Assembly (NCBI RefSeq): GCF_007679035.1
Contig: NZ_VEFR01000001.1
Coordinates: 186,001-250,000, forward strand
DNA: 64,000 nt
Direction of reading: 5' to 3'
Source of the DNA: Agrococcus jejuensis
Lineage (GTDB): Bacteria; Actinomycetota; Actinomycetes; Actinomycetales; Microbacteriaceae
The stretch's first letter is position 1, and the number at the start of each line of letters is the position of its first letter. Made by a program: the position numbers and the translations under genes. Under the pieces are notes generated by a model, which was not told where the DNA came from, made no database searches, and saw nothing but the letters and a program-made list of their open reading frames with translations. Shown piece by piece: positions 1 to 12,548 of this stretch.

Positions 1-523
1 CGCCGGCCACGGTCGCGTGCGCGCCGAGCGCACCATCCCGGTCGACGTGCCCGCGGGCGTCGACACGGGCCTGCGCATCCAGCTGCCCGGCCAGGGCGAG
101 GTCGGCGAGGCCGGCGGCGAGCCCGGCACGCTCTTCCTCGAGGTGCACGTCACGCACCACGACGTCTTCAGCCGCGACGGCGACGACCTGCTCGGCACCC
201 TCGAGGTGTCGATGATCGACGCGGCGCTCGGCGCCGAGGCGACGATCGAGTCGATCGACGGCCCCGTGACGGTGACGATCGAGCCGGGCGCGCAGAGCGC
301 CGACGTGCTCACGGTCGTCGGCCGCGGCGTCGGCAGGCTGCGCGGCTCCGGACGCGGCGACCTCAAGCTCGGCGTGCAGGTGGCGACGCCCACGAGGCTC
401 GACCGCAAGGCGCAGGATCTGCTCGAGCAGCTGCGCGCCCGCACGAAGCCGCCGGCACCGCGCATGACGCAGTTCCAGCAGGGGCTCTTCTCGAAGCTCC
501 GTGATCGGTTCCTGCGCTTCTGA
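1..523 (+). CDS. dnaJ: Molecular chaperone DnaJ, C-terminal part (5' truncated by window)
   Basis: Hsp40 co-chaperone that stimulates DnaK ATPase and delivers substrates. Only the C-terminal substrate-binding region is in the window; the frame is open from base 2 with no natural start. The text matches DnaJ C-terminal domains: VDVPAGVDTG near the start, a second beta domain around DDLLGTLEVSM, and GRGVGRLRGSGRGDL, the conserved motif before the end. The J domain and zinc fingers lie upstream, out of view. The stop TGA shares its A with the ATG of the next gene, so the two are translationally coupled. Orientation and neighbours (rsmE, hinT, phoH, ybeY, era) match the usual actinobacterial order. 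Confidence 0.93.
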   Translation, partial: AGHGRVRAERTIPVDVPAGVDTGLRIQLPGQGEVGEAGGEPGTLFLEVHVTHHDVFSRDGDDLLGTLEVSMIDAALGAEATIESIDGPVTVTIEPGAQSADVLTVVGRGVGRLRGSGRGDLKLGVQVATPTRLDRKAQDLLEQLRARTKPPAPRMTQFQQGLFSKLRDRFLRF

Positions 524-1233
524 TGGCGCACTGCTACTACGTCGACGACCTCGACGTCGAGGCGGGGGACCGCGTGGTGCTGGGACCCGAGGATGCGCGG
601 CACGCCGCGACGGTCAGCCGGGCCCGGGTGGGCGAGCGCGTGCTCGTGGCCGACGGCCGCGGCACGCTCTGCCACGCGGAGTTCGCCGAGGTGCGGCCCG
701 AGGTCGTGCTCGTCGTGCGGACGGTGCGGCACGAGCCGGCGCCGACGCCCCGCATCGGCCTCGCGCAGGCGCTCGCGAAGGGCGATCGCGCCGAGCTCGC
801 GATCCAGGCGGCGACCGAGCTCGGCGTCGATGCGATCGTGCCGTGGCAGGCGTCGCGGTCGATCGTCGCCTGGAAGGGCGACAAGAGCGCGAAGGCGCTC
901 GCGCGCTGGCGCACGATCGTGCGCGAGGCGGGCAAGCAGTCGCTGCGCGCCCACGTGCCCGAGGTGCTCGAGGTCGTCGACACCGCCTCGCTCGCGGCGC
1001 TCGCGTCGACGTGGCGCCTCGTCGTGCTCGACCCGACGGGCGACGCGACGCTGTCGACGCTCGAGCCCGATGGCCGTGACATGCTGCTCGTCGTCGGCCC
1101 CGAGGGCGGCATCGCGCCCGACGAGCTCGAGCGCCTCGGTGGCGAGCGCGTGCGCATGGGCCCGCACGTCGTGCGCACCTCGACCGCGGGCCCCGCGGCG
1201 ATCGCGGCGCTCGCCGCCCGGTGGCGCTGGTGA
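523..1233 (+). CDS. rsmE: 16S rRNA (uracil-1498-N3)-methyltransferase RsmE
   Basis: SPOUT-fold methyltransferase that uses S-adenosylmethionine to methylate N3 of U1498 in 16S rRNA. It has 236 residues, the usual RsmE length. An N-terminal PUA-like segment (about residues 1-70) is followed by the SPOUT domain: ALAKGDRAELAIQAATELGV, REAGKQSLR, then the cofactor knot signatures VVGPEGGIAP and MGPHVVRTSTA. ATG overlaps the dnaJ stop by one base, fixing the start. It is the second gene of the dnaJ-to-era run. Confidence 0.96.
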   Translation: MAHCYYVDDLDVEAGDRVVLGPEDARHAATVSRARVGERVLVADGRGTLCHAEFAEVRPEVVLVVRTVRHEPAPTPRIGLAQALAKGDRAELAIQAATELGVDAIVPWQASRSIVAWKGDKSAKALARWRTIVREAGKQSLRAHVPEVLEVVDTASLAALASTWRLVVLDPTGDATLSTLEPDGRDMLLVVGPEGGIAPDELERLGGERVRMGPHVVRTSTAGPAAIAALAARWRW

Positions 1234-1241
1234 CCCGCGAG

Positions 1242-1247
1242 TACGCT
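1242..1247 (+). promoter_or_regulatory. -10 box for leaderless hinT transcript
   Basis: TACGCT lies 6 nt before the ATG at 1254, the spacing expected when transcription starts at the start codon. No convincing -35 is visible, as is common in actinobacteria. It would give an internal promoter in the dnaJ-era run. Confidence 0.45.
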
Positions 1248-1253
1248 GGAGCC

Positions 1254-1601
1254 ATGGCAGAGCCCACCATCTTCGAGCGCATCATCGCGCGTGAGATCCC
1301 CGCAGAGATCGTGCTCGAGGACGACCAGGTCATCGCGTTCGCCGACATCGCGCCCAAGGCCGAGCTGCACGTGCTCGTCGTGCCGAAGACGGCGCGCTAC
1401 CGCGACGTCGTCGAGCTCGCCGCCGGCGACCCCGACCTGCTCGCGGCCATGGTGCGCGCCGCGAAGGCCATCGCGCTCGAGCGCGCCGACGGCGACTTCC
1501 GCCTCGTGTTCAACACGGGCGAGCTCGCCGGCCAGACCGTCTTCCACGTCCATGCCCACGTGCTCGCGGGCGCCGACCTCACCGAGGAGTCCCTTGCCTG
1601 A
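1254..1601 (+). CDS. HIT-family nucleotide-binding protein (HinT-like)
   Basis: Histidine-triad hydrolase/transferase acting on AMP-linked substrates such as purine nucleoside phosphoramidates. 115 residues, typical of HinT. The start MAEPTIFERIIAREIPAE is the family N-terminus, and the triad HVHAHVLAG (H-phi-H-phi-H) is near the C-terminus with the preceding NTGELAGQTVFH. An upstream in-frame GTG at 1221 would extend it into rsmE without family support, so ATG 1254 is chosen; TACGCT 6 nt before it supports this. The 3' end overlaps the next gene's TTG start by 8 nt. Confidence 0.93.
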   Translation: MAEPTIFERIIAREIPAEIVLEDDQVIAFADIAPKAELHVLVVPKTARYRDVVELAAGDPDLLAAMVRAAKAIALERADGDFRLVFNTGELAGQTVFHVHAHVLAGADLTEESLA

Positions 1602-2613
1602 CGCACATGCCGAGATCCAGATCGACGGCATCCAGATGGTGCGGCTGCTCGGGCCGCAGGATCGGCTGCTCACGCGGCTCGAGCGCGAGTACCCCGACGT
1701 CACCGTCGCCGTGCGCGGCAACCAGGTGACGCTCGACGGCGACGCCGACCAGGTCGAGCAGTCGGAGCGGCTCGTGCGCGAGCTCGTCGACCTCGTCGCG
1801 AACGGCGCCGACCTCGGGCAGTCCGAGGTGGGCGAGGGCGCGCGCCTCATCCGCGAGGACTCGCCGAAGACGCTCGCCGACGTCGCCGGCGACGCGATCC
1901 TCACGACGGGCCGCAAGAGCATCCGCGCGAAGACCGAGGGCCAGCGCGCGTACGTCGACGCCATCGGCGAGCACACGATCGTCTTCGGCATCGGCCCCGC
2001 GGGCACAGGCAAGACGTACCTCGCGATGGCGATGGCCGTGCAGGCGCTGCAGCGCCGCGAGGTGCAGCGCATCATCCTCACGCGCCCCGCGGTCGAGGCC
2101 GGCGAGCGCCTCGGCTTCCTGCCGGGCACGCTCACCGACAAGATCGACCCGTACCTGCGCCCGCTGTACGACGCGCTCAACGAGATGATGGATCCCGAGC
2201 TCGTGCCGAAGCTGCTCGCGACCGGCGTCGTCGAGGTGGCGCCGCTCGCCTACATGCGCGGACGCACGCTCAACGACGCGTTCGTCGTGCTCGACGAGGC
2301 GCAGAACACGACGCCCGAGCAGATGAAGATGTTCCTCACGCGCCTCGGCTTCGGCTCGCGCATGGTCGTGACGGGCGACATCACGCAGATCGACCTGCCG
2401 GAGGGCACGAGCGGCCTGCAGGTCGCGAGCCGCGTGCTCGGCGGCATCGACGACATCCACTTCGCGCAGCTCACGAGCGCCGACGTCGTGCGGCACACGC
2501 TCGTGGGTCGCATCGTCGACGCCTACACGGCGCACGAGGCGAGGACCATGGCGCAGGAGGGCGGCACGCGCGAGCAGCGCCGCGAGCACCTGCAGCGGAA
2601 GGGCCGACGATGA
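1594..2613 (+). CDS. phoH: PhoH-like ATPase
   Basis: Predicted cytoplasmic P-loop ATPase/RNA-associated protein of the PhoH (YbeZ) family, usually paired with YbeY in ribosome and RNA quality control. 339 residues. An N-terminal KH-like portion (about 1-100) precedes Walker A GPAGTGKT and Walker B VVLDEAQN, with [11 protein letters not shown] and [10 protein letters not shown], all PhoH hallmarks. The start is TTG at 1594, preceded by ACCGAGGAG; it overlaps hinT. Another reading frame start is not available before the conserved text. ybeY overlaps its stop by 4 nt, matching the conserved ybeZ-ybeY pair. Confidence 0.94.
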   Translation: MPDAHAEIQIDGIQMVRLLGPQDRLLTRLEREYPDVTVAVRGNQVTLDGDADQVEQSERLVRELVDLVANGADLGQSEVGEGARLIREDSPKTLADVAGDAILTTGRKSIRAKTEGQRAYVDAIGEHTIVFGIGPAGTGKTYLAMAMAVQALQRREVQRIILTRPAVEAGERLGFLPGTLTDKIDPYLRPLYDALNEMMDPELVPKLLATGVVEVAPLAYMRGRTLNDAFVVLDEAQNTTPEQMKMFLTRLGFGSRMVVTGDITQIDLPEGTSGLQVASRVLGGIDDIHFAQLTSADVVRHTLVGRIVDAYTAHEARTMAQEGGTREQRREHLQRKGRR

Positions 2614-3065
2614 GCGTCGACGTGCTGAACGAGTCGGGCGTCGCCGTCGACGAGGCGAGGCTCGCGCGCCTCGTCGCGTTCGACCTCGAGGCGCTGTTCG
2701 TGCACTCGGAGGCCGAGGTGAGCGTCGTGCTCGTCGAGGTCGCAGCGATGGAGCAGCTGCACGTGCAGTGGATGGACGAGCCCGGTCCGACCGACGTGCT
2801 CTCGTTCCCCATGGACGAGCTGCGCCCCGGCACCTCCGAGAAGCCGACGCCCGCCGGCCTGCTCGGCGACATCGTGCTGTGCCCCGCCGTCGCCGAGGCG
2901 CAGGCCGCGGAGGCCGGGCACTCGCTCATGGCCGAGCTCGAGCTCCTCACGACCCACGGCATGCTGCACCTGCTCGGGTTCGACCACGCCGACCCCGCCG
3001 AGCGCGACGAGATGTTCGCGCTGCAGGACGAGCTGCTGGTGCGCTTCCGAGCCGCCGATGCTTGA
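2610..3065 (+). CDS. ybeY: Endoribonuclease YbeY (16S rRNA maturation factor)
   Basis: Single-strand-specific metallo-endoribonuclease for 16S rRNA 3' maturation and 70S quality control. 151 residues, the normal size. The zinc site H-x3-H-x5-H is present as HGMLHLLGFDH near residues 114-124, and PTDVLSFPMDE and LLGDIVLC are the other conserved blocks. ATG overlaps the phoH stop (ATGA). The 3' end overlaps the next gene by 8 nt, so the whole set is coupled. Confidence 0.96.
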   Translation: MSVDVLNESGVAVDEARLARLVAFDLEALFVHSEAEVSVVLVEVAAMEQLHVQWMDEPGPTDVLSFPMDELRPGTSEKPTPAGLLGDIVLCPAVAEAQAAEAGHSLMAELELLTTHGMLHLLGFDHADPAERDEMFALQDELLVRFRAADA

Positions 3066-4323
3066 GCTCTCGCTCTTCGCGGTCGCGGCGGTGCTCGTCG
3101 TCGTCGGCGCCTGGCTCGCCGCGTGCGACGCCGCGCTGTCGGTCACGAGCACGCGCGACCTGCAGGAGATGGCGGGGGAGACGCGCACCCCGGGCTCGCT
3201 CGAGGGCATCGCGCACGACCTCACGGGTCACGTCATGGTCGTGCAGTTCGGCCGCATCCTCTTCGAGACGACCGCGGCCGTGCTGCTCACGATCGGCCTC
3301 ACGCGCCTGCTCGACTGGTGGTGGGCGCTCGTCGTCGCGGTCGCGATCATGGCCGTGACGTCGTTCGTGCTCGTCGGCACGAGCCCCCGCGCCGTCGGCC
3401 GCGCGCACGCGCGGACGCTGCTGCGGCTCTCCGCGGGCCCCATCCGCGCCCTGCGCGTGATCTTCGGTCCCATCGCGACGCTCGTCGTGACGGTCGGCGA
3501 TCGCGTGACGCCCGGCAGGCAGCGCGAGACGGCGTTCACGAGCGAGGAGCAGCTGCTGTCGATGGTCGACGAGGCCACGACGCGCGCCGTGCTCGAGGAG
3601 GACGACCGCGAGCTCATCCACTCGATCTTCGAGTTCAACGAGACGTTCGTGCGCGAGGTCATGGTGCCGCGCACCGACATGATCGTCGCGGAGCACGACA
3701 TGACGGCCGACGAGGCGCTGCGCCGCTTCCTCGACTCCGGCCTGTCGCGCATGCCCGTCGCGGGGGAGTCGCTCGACGAGATCGAGGGCATCCTCTACCT
3801 GCGCGACGTGGTGCGCAGCCGCACGATGCGTCCCGACGAGCACGAGACGGCGCGGTCGCTCGCGCGCGTCGCGCTGTTCGTGCCCGAGTCGAAGAAGGCG
3901 GACGACACGCTCGCGCACATGCAGACCGAGCGCGTGCACGTGGCCATGGTCGTCGACGAGTACGGCGGCATCGCCGGCCTCGTCACGCTCGAGGACCTCA
4001 TCGAGGAGCTCATCGGCGACATCCACGACGAGCACGACCGCGTCGGCGCCGAGGCCGTCGCCCTCGCGGACGGCACGTACGTCGTGTCGGCGCGCCTGCA
4101 GATCGACGAGCTCGGCGACCTGTTCGACCTGACGCTCGACGACGACGACGTCGACTCGGTCGGCGGACTGCTGCAGAAGGAGCTCGGCCGCATCGCCGAG
4201 GTCGGCGACGTCGTCGAGGCGCACGGGCTGCGCCTCGCGGTCGAGCGGCTCGACGGCCGAGGACGCGAGGCGGGCCGCGTGCGCGTCGAGCGACTGGCCC
4301 CGGCGGAGGTGGAGGCGGAATGA
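3058..4323 (+). CDS. CNNM/HlyC-CorC family membrane protein with CBS domains
   Basis: Integral membrane protein of the CNNM/CorC type, implicated in divalent cation (magnesium or cobalt) efflux; bacterial members are often called hemolysins. 421 residues: a DUF21/CNNM membrane part with hydrophobic helices at the N-terminus (to about residue 150), then a CBS pair (VREVMVPRTDMIV, GLSRMPVAG, VVDEYGGIAGLVTLEDLIEELIG) and a C-terminal CorC_HlyC transporter-associated domain. It sits between ybeY and era, the standard position in Actinobacteria. The exact transported ion is not shown by sequence. Confidence 0.92.
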   Translation: MLELSLFAVAAVLVVVGAWLAACDAALSVTSTRDLQEMAGETRTPGSLEGIAHDLTGHVMVVQFGRILFETTAAVLLTIGLTRLLDWWWALVVAVAIMAVTSFVLVGTSPRAVGRAHARTLLRLSAGPIRALRVIFGPIATLVVTVGDRVTPGRQRETAFTSEEQLLSMVDEATTRAVLEEDDRELIHSIFEFNETFVREVMVPRTDMIVAEHDMTADEALRRFLDSGLSRMPVAGESLDEIEGILYLRDVVRSRTMRPDEHETARSLARVALFVPESKKADDTLAHMQTERVHVAMVVDEYGGIAGLVTLEDLIEELIGDIHDEHDRVGAEAVALADGTYVVSARLQIDELGDLFDLTLDDDDVDSVGGLLQKELGRIAEVGDVVEAHGLRLAVERLDGRGREAGRVRVERLAPAEVEAE

Positions 4324-5207
4324 CGCATCGCAGTGGATTCGTGACGTTCGTCGGCCGGCCGAACGCGGGCAAGTCGACCCTCATGAACGCCCTGGTGGGC
4401 GAGAAGGTCGCGATCACGTCGTCGAAGCCGCAGACGACGCGGCGGGCGATCCGCGGCATCGTGCACCTCGACGAGGCGCAGATCGTGATCGTCGACACCC
4501 CCGGCATGCACAAGCCGCGCACGCTGCTCGGCAAGCGGCTCAACGCCGTCGTGCAGACGACGCTCGGCGACGTCGACGTCATCTGCCTGTGCGTGCCGGC
4601 GAACGAGCGCCTCGGCCCCGGCGACCGCTACATCGACCAGCAGCTCGAGGGCTTCCCGAACGCGCGCAAGGTCGCGATCGTGACGAAGGTCGACGCGACC
4701 TCGAAGGAGCGCGTCGCCGAGCAGCTGCTCGAGGTCGCCGCCCTGCGCGAGTGGGATGCGGTCATCCCGCTGTCGGCGGTGACGGGGAGGCAGCTCGACG
4801 TGCTGCTCGACGAGCTCGCGCAGCTGCTGCCGGAGGCGCCGCCGCTGTACGACGCCGAGACGTCGACCGAGGAGCGCTTGAGCGATCGCGTCGCCGAGCT
4901 CATCCGCGAGGCGGCGCTCGAGGACGTGCGCGACGAGCTGCCGCACTCGATCATCGTCACGATCGACGACATCGTGGCGCGCGAGGACAAGCCCATCACC
5001 GACGTGTACGCGAACCTGTGGGTCGAGCGCGACAGCCAGAAGGGCATCGTCATCGGTCGCGGCGGCGAGCGCCTGCGACGCATCGGCAAGGATGCGCGCG
5101 GCGAGATCGAGGCCCTCGTGGGTCAGCAGGTGCACCTGGACCTCCGCGTGAAGATCGCGAAGGAGTGGCAGGGCGACCCGAAGCTGCTCGGACGCTTCGG
5201 CCTCTGA
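4320..5207 (+). CDS. era: GTPase Era
   Basis: Essential GTPase that binds the 3' end of 16S rRNA during 30S maturation. 295 residues. The G domain has G1 GRPNAGKST, G3 DTPGMHKP and G4 TKVD; the C-terminal KH domain has GIVIGRGGERLRRIG followed by LRVKIAKEW. The ATG overlaps the preceding stop by 4 nt. It is the last gene of the operon; the 311 bp that follow carry no gene. Confidence 0.97.
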   Translation: MTHRSGFVTFVGRPNAGKSTLMNALVGEKVAITSSKPQTTRRAIRGIVHLDEAQIVIVDTPGMHKPRTLLGKRLNAVVQTTLGDVDVICLCVPANERLGPGDRYIDQQLEGFPNARKVAIVTKVDATSKERVAEQLLEVAALREWDAVIPLSAVTGRQLDVLLDELAQLLPEAPPLYDAETSTEERLSDRVAELIREAALEDVRDELPHSIIVTIDDIVAREDKPITDVYANLWVERDSQKGIVIGRGGERLRRIGKDARGEIEALVGQQVHLDLRVKIAKEWQGDPKLLGRFGL

Positions 5208-5518
5208 TCGTCGCGGTCGGCGGCGTACCTCGCGTCGTGACCTCGTCGGTGCGCGCCCGCAGGCGCTGGCCACGTGCCGGGATCGCGACATGACGTCCAG
5301 CAGACACTCGATGATCCCTCGGTGAACTGTGAGATTCGCTCAACCCGTTGCGACGTCCCTCTCATCATAGGGGCGCTCCCGGGGCGGTGGCAGGGATTCC
5401 TCGGTGCGCACGGAGTGCTCGTCGGATCCCACGAAACCGTGCTCGCTGGGGAATGCCGCCGCCCAGGATCGACGGAACCGGCGCTCCGCCGGACCAGTCA
5501 CGGAAGGACACGATCCCC
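5208..5518 (+). other. Intergenic region upstream of the secreted peptidase
   Basis: No open frame here has protein-like text. The stretch around 5325-5370 is less GC-rich than its surroundings and probably holds the promoter of the peptidase gene, but I see no -35/-10 pair with good spacing. A GGAAGGA that could serve as ribosome-binding site lies about 10 nt before ATG 5519. Confidence 0.4.
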
Positions 5519-6457
5519 ATGAGACGAAGCATCCAGGCCCTCACGACTGCAGCGCTCGCAGGAGCGATGCTCGCATTCGGCAGCGGCATGGCGGTCGCAG
5601 CACCCGCCCCGGCCGACGCCGACGTCGACACGTTCAGCGTGCCCGCGGCGGAGACGGCGGCGGCGACGACCGCCTGGACGCCCGAGCGCATGGAGGCTGC
5701 GATCCCCGCCGACACGCTCGTGCTCGACCAGATCGCCGAGCTCGACACGGCCCCGGCGCCCGATGGCGCGGCCACGACCTACGCGGCCGACCAGCCCGTG
5801 CTGCAGGCCACGCGCGTCAGCCCCGTCTCCCACATCGGCAAGGTCTTCTTCACGCTCGGCGGCCTCGACTACGTGTGCTCCGCGAACTCCGTGACGTCGG
5901 CGAACGGCAACACCGTCTCGACCGCAGGCCACTGCCTCAACGAGGGCCCCGGCGACTTCGCGTCGGAGTTCGTCTTCGTGCCGGCGTACGAGAACGGCTC
6001 CGCACCCTACGGCCAGTGGCCCGCGGTCGAGCTCGTCGCTCCCACGCAGTGGACCGACGGCGGCGACATCAACTACGACACGGGCTTCGCGGTCGTCGCG
6101 AGCCAGGGCGGCCGGACGCTCGCAGCGACCGTCGGTGCCTCGGGCGTCTCGTTCAACCAGTCGACGGGCCTCTCGTACACGCTCTACGGCTACCCGGCGG
6201 CGAGCCCCTTCGACGGTGAGACGCTGCAGCAGTGCGCAGGCACCGCGTCGCGCGACCGCATCGGCGGCACGACCTCGCAGGGCGTCTCGTGCGACATGAC
6301 CGGCGGCTCGTCGGGCGGCCCGTGGTTCATCGGCTCGGGCTCGGGCGGCGTGCAGAACTCCGTCAACAGCTTCGGCTACAACACGCAGCCCGGCGTGATG
6401 TACGGCCCCTACTGGGGCTCCGTCATCCAGGGCGCGTACCAGTCCGCGCAGGGCTGA
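5519..6457 (+). CDS. Secreted trypsin-like serine peptidase
   Basis: Extracellular endopeptidase of the chymotrypsin/V8 (S1-like) fold. 312 residues. The signal peptide is MRRSIQALTTAALAGAMLAF...AVAAPAP, cleaved near residue 29, followed by a pro-region of about 70 residues. The catalytic triad is readable: His in STAGHCLN, Asp in INYDTGFAVV, Ser in TGGSSGGPW. Four cysteines around the active site (YVCSAN, GHCLN, LQQCAG, VSCDM) can form two disulfides. ATG 5519 is chosen because the upstream frame does not encode signal-peptide-like text. It stands alone, with a strong terminator after it. Substrate is unknown. Confidence 0.9.
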   Translation: MRRSIQALTTAALAGAMLAFGSGMAVAAPAPADADVDTFSVPAAETAAATTAWTPERMEAAIPADTLVLDQIAELDTAPAPDGAATTYAADQPVLQATRVSPVSHIGKVFFTLGGLDYVCSANSVTSANGNTVSTAGHCLNEGPGDFASEFVFVPAYENGSAPYGQWPAVELVAPTQWTDGGDINYDTGFAVVASQGGRTLAATVGASGVSFNQSTGLSYTLYGYPAASPFDGETLQQCAGTASRDRIGGTTSQGVSCDMTGGSSGGPWFIGSGSGGVQNSVNSFGYNTQPGVMYGPYWGSVIQGAYQSAQG

Positions 6458-6468
6458 CGCGCAGCACG

Positions 6469-6500
6469 CGAAGGGGGTCGGCGGTCGCCGGCCCCCTTCG
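6469..6500 (+). terminator. Rho-independent-type terminator after secreted peptidase
   Basis: CGAAGGGGG...CCCCCTTCG hairpin with extra pairs inside (CGGCG/CGCCG, one mismatch), starting 11 nt after the stop. No T-tract follows, which is usual for GC-rich actinobacterial terminators. Confidence 0.8.
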
Positions 6501-6595
6501 GCGTGCGCGGAGCATGCGGGCCGACGGACGCGGGCGCGGATCGTCCGAGCGGATGATTCCGACCATCGGATGCGCGCGCGGACGCACGCCCGACG

Positions 6596-6601
6596 TAGCG
6601 T
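6596..6601 (+). promoter_or_regulatory. -10 box for leaderless sensor kinase transcript
   Basis: TAGCGT ends 6 nt before the GTG start at 6608. The same hexamer recurs at the same distance before several other genes in the window. Confidence 0.5.
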
Positions 6602-6607
6602 GAGGAC

Positions 6608-7756
6608 GTGATCCGATCCCTCACGCGCGCGCAGCTGACGTTCGACGTCGTCGTCGCGCTCGTGCTCGGCATCCTGCTCGGCGGACCGTCGCTGCTCGTC
6701 AGCCTCTCGACGCCCGAGCTGCCGTGGGTCGTGCTCGTGGGCCTCGGCTTCGGGGTGCTCGTGGCGCTGCGCCGCGTCGCGCCCATGCTGACGCTCCTCG
6801 CGGCCCTCGGCATGGGCGCCGCGTTCGTCGGCGCCGAGCTCACGGCGCTCACCCCGCTGTGGTTCCAGATCCTCGTGCTGCTCTACACGGTGGGACGCTG
6901 GTGCGACGGCCTGCAGCGCGGCCTCGGCGCGGTCGTCGCCGTGCTGGGGGCGACGCTCGTGGGCCTGTGGTTCGTGCGCTTCGGCTACGGCGTCGGCACG
7001 TCGGGCTCCATCGTCGAGATCCTGCTGCCGTTCGGCCTCGGCACCTTCGGCTTCGCCCTGCTCTTCGGGCTCGCGCTCGTCTCGGGCATCCTCGTCGGCG
7101 AGATCGTGCGCAGCCAGGGGCTCGCGAAGGAGACGCGGCTCGAGCGCGAGCGCGCCGAGGTCGAGCAGGAGCGCACGGGCATCGCGCGCGACATGCACGA
7201 CGTCGTCGCGCACTCGCTCGCCGTCGTCATCGCGCAGGCGAACGGCGCCCGCTACGCCGACTCGATCGACACGAAGGACGAGAGCCTGCAGCAGATCGCG
7301 CAGACGGCCTCGGCCGCGCTCGGCGACGTGCGCGGCCTGCTCGAGCGACTGCGGCACGCGCAGGCCGCCGACCCCGACGCGTCGCTCGCCGCGCTGCCGA
7401 CGCTCGTGCAGCGCGTGCGCGCCGCCGGCCTCGACGTCGAGGTGCGCGAGCACGGCATCCCGGGGCCGCTCCCTCGCGACGCCGACATCGCCGCGTACCG
7501 CATCGTGCAGGAGGCGCTCACGAACGCGCTGCGGCACGGCGACCGCACGCATCCCGTGCTCGTGTCGATCGTGCACGGCGAGCACGTGGAGCTGACGGTG
7601 CGCAACGCGCTGCGGCAGATGCCGGGGGAGTCGGGGCACGGGCTCGTGGGCATGCGCGAGCGTGCGAGGATCGCCGGTGGGCACGTCGACGTCGGACCCT
7701 CCGGCGGCGCCTGGATCGTCAGGGCCGTGCTGCCGCGCTGGGAGGCCGTCGCATGA
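6608..7756 (+). CDS. Two-component sensor histidine kinase (HisKA_3 type)
   Basis: Membrane sensor kinase of the NarL/DesK-like group that phosphorylates the response regulator encoded next. 382 residues. Five or six hydrophobic helices occupy residues 10-165, with short loops and no large extracellular domain. The dimerization/phosphotransfer segment has GIARDMHDVVAHSL, with the first His after DM the likely phosphoacceptor, and a C-terminal ATPase domain with RIVQEALTNALRHG (N box) and GHGLVGMRERARIAGG (G box). GTG 6608 is the leaderless start. Lack of a sensor domain and linkage to an ABC exporter suggest sensing at or in the membrane, as in antimicrobial-peptide sensing modules; this last point is inference. 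Confidence 0.93.
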   Translation: MIRSLTRAQLTFDVVVALVLGILLGGPSLLVSLSTPELPWVVLVGLGFGVLVALRRVAPMLTLLAALGMGAAFVGAELTALTPLWFQILVLLYTVGRWCDGLQRGLGAVVAVLGATLVGLWFVRFGYGVGTSGSIVEILLPFGLGTFGFALLFGLALVSGILVGEIVRSQGLAKETRLERERAEVEQERTGIARDMHDVVAHSLAVVIAQANGARYADSIDTKDESLQQIAQTASAALGDVRGLLERLRHAQAADPDASLAALPTLVQRVRAAGLDVEVREHGIPGPLPRDADIAAYRIVQEALTNALRHGDRTHPVLVSIVHGEHVELTVRNALRQMPGESGHGLVGMRERARIAGGHVDVGPSGGAWIVRAVLPRWEAVA

Positions 7757-7775
7757 TCTGCTCGCAGGTGCGCTC

Positions 7776-8411
7776 GTGATCCGCGTGCTGCTCGTCGACG
7801 ACCAGGCCCTGTTCCGCAGCGGCATGCGCATGCTCGTCGACTCGCAGCGAGACCTCGAGGTCGTGGGCGAGGCGGCCGACGGCCGCGAGGCCGTGCGCGA
7901 GACGTTGCGGCTGCAGCCCGACATCGTGCTCATGGACGTGCGCATGCCCGTGCTCGACGGCATCGATGCGACCGCGGAGATCGTCGCGGCGTCGAGCGCC
8001 GCCCGCATCGTCGTGCTCACGACGTTCGACCTCGACGAGGCCGTCGCCCGCGCGCTGCGCGCCGGTGCGAGCGGCTTCCTGCTGAAGGATGCGCACCCCG
8101 AGCTCGTGCTCGCGACGGTGCGCGCCGTGCACGGCGGCAGCGAGGTCGTCGCCGCGTCCGCGACCCGCACGCTGCTCGCACGCCATGCGGAGGCGCCGGC
8201 GGCACCCCCCGCATCCCTCGCCACCCTCACGCCTCGCGAGCACGAGATCCTGCTGCAGGTGGCGCGCGGCCTGTCGAACTCGGAGATCGCGCAGTCGGAG
8301 TTCGTCTCCGAGACGACCGTGAAGACCCACGTGTCGCGCATGCTGCAGAAGCTGGGCCTCCGCGATCGCGTGCAGGCCGTCGTCTTCGCGCACGCGCACG
8401 GCCTCGTCTGA
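7776..8411 (+). CDS. LuxR-family response regulator
   Basis: Partner of the preceding kinase. 211 residues: receiver domain (1-120) with acidic pair DD in LLVDDQAL, phosphoacceptor Asp in DIVLMDVRMP, Thr in VVLTTFD and Lys in FLLKDAHP; then a GerE/LuxR helix-turn-helix (about 145-208) with LTPREHEILLQVARGLSN and TVKTHVSRMLQKL. GTG 7776 gives the correct N-terminus IRVLLVDDQ. It is 19 nt after the kinase stop, same operon. It probably controls the ABC transporter genes that follow. Confidence 0.94.
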   Translation: MIRVLLVDDQALFRSGMRMLVDSQRDLEVVGEAADGREAVRETLRLQPDIVLMDVRMPVLDGIDATAEIVAASSAARIVVLTTFDLDEAVARALRAGASGFLLKDAHPELVLATVRAVHGGSEVVAASATRTLLARHAEAPAAPPASLATLTPREHEILLQVARGLSNSEIAQSEFVSETTVKTHVSRMLQKLGLRDRVQAVVFAHAHGLV

Positions 8412-8490
8412 CCCGTCTCATCCGCTCGGAGGACGAGGACGGGACGCCCGGACGACGCGGCAGGAGGCGCCGCCGACGGAGGCTGGGAGC

Positions 8491-9227
8491 ATGCAGACCT
8501 CCCCGGCACTCCAGCTCACCGACGTCACGCGGCGCTACGGCGTCGGCGACGCCGCCGTCGTCGCCCTCGACGGCGTCTCGCTCGCGATCGATCCCGGCGA
8601 GTTCGTCGCCATCATGGGGCCCTCCGGCTCGGGCAAGTCCACGCTCATGCACCTCGCCGCAGGGCTCGACGCCCCGACGACCGGCTCGGTGCGGATCGGC
8701 GACGCCGAGCTCGTCGGGCTCGACGACGCGTCGCTCACGCGGCTGCGCCGCGACCGCGTCGGCTTCGTGTTCCAGGCGTTCAACCTCGTGCCGACGCTCT
8801 CGGCGCGCGACAACATCCGCCTGCCGTTCGACCTCGCGGGTCGTCGAGCCGACGACGCCCTCATCGACCTGCTCGTGTCGTGGCTCGGGCTCGCGGGCCG
8901 CATCGACCACCGGCCTGGCGAGCTCTCGGGCGGGCAGCAGCAGCGCGTCGCCATCGCCCGCGCCCTCGCGACGCGGCCCACGATCGTCTTCGCCGACGAG
9001 CCGACCGGCAACCTCGACTCCCGCACGGCGGCCGACGTGCTCGCGATCCTGCAGCAGGCGGCGCGCGAGCACGGGCAGGCGATCTGCATGGTGACGCACG
9101 ACCCCATCGCGGCCGAGGCCGCCGATCGCGTGGTGCTGCTGGCCGACGGCCGCATCCGCGGCGACGAGCGCGGGCTCGACCGCGCCGCGATCGCCTCGCG
9201 CATGCTGCAGCTGCAGGAGCGTGCGGC

Positions 9228-9231
<4 letters not shown>
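8491..9231 (+). CDS. ABC transporter ATP-binding protein (MacB/LolD type)
   Basis: Cytoplasmic ATPase of an MacB-type exporter or mechanotransmission system. 246 residues with Walker [11 protein letters not shown]-loop [10 protein letters not shown], signature [15 protein letters not shown], Walker [14 protein letters not shown] and H-loop VTHD. The [16 protein letters not shown] text is typical of this subfamily. The ATG follows a GGAG-containing site. The permease starts within its last codons (ATGA overlap). Confidence 0.94.
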
Positions 9232-12537
<3,306 letters not shown>

Positions 12538-12548
12538 GCCGCCGAACG

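Noticed and set aside
8412..8490. Terminator between response regulator and ABC ATPase
   Set aside because: Only a weak, imperfect CCCGTC/GACGGG pairing; not convincing, and the genes are likely co-regulated.
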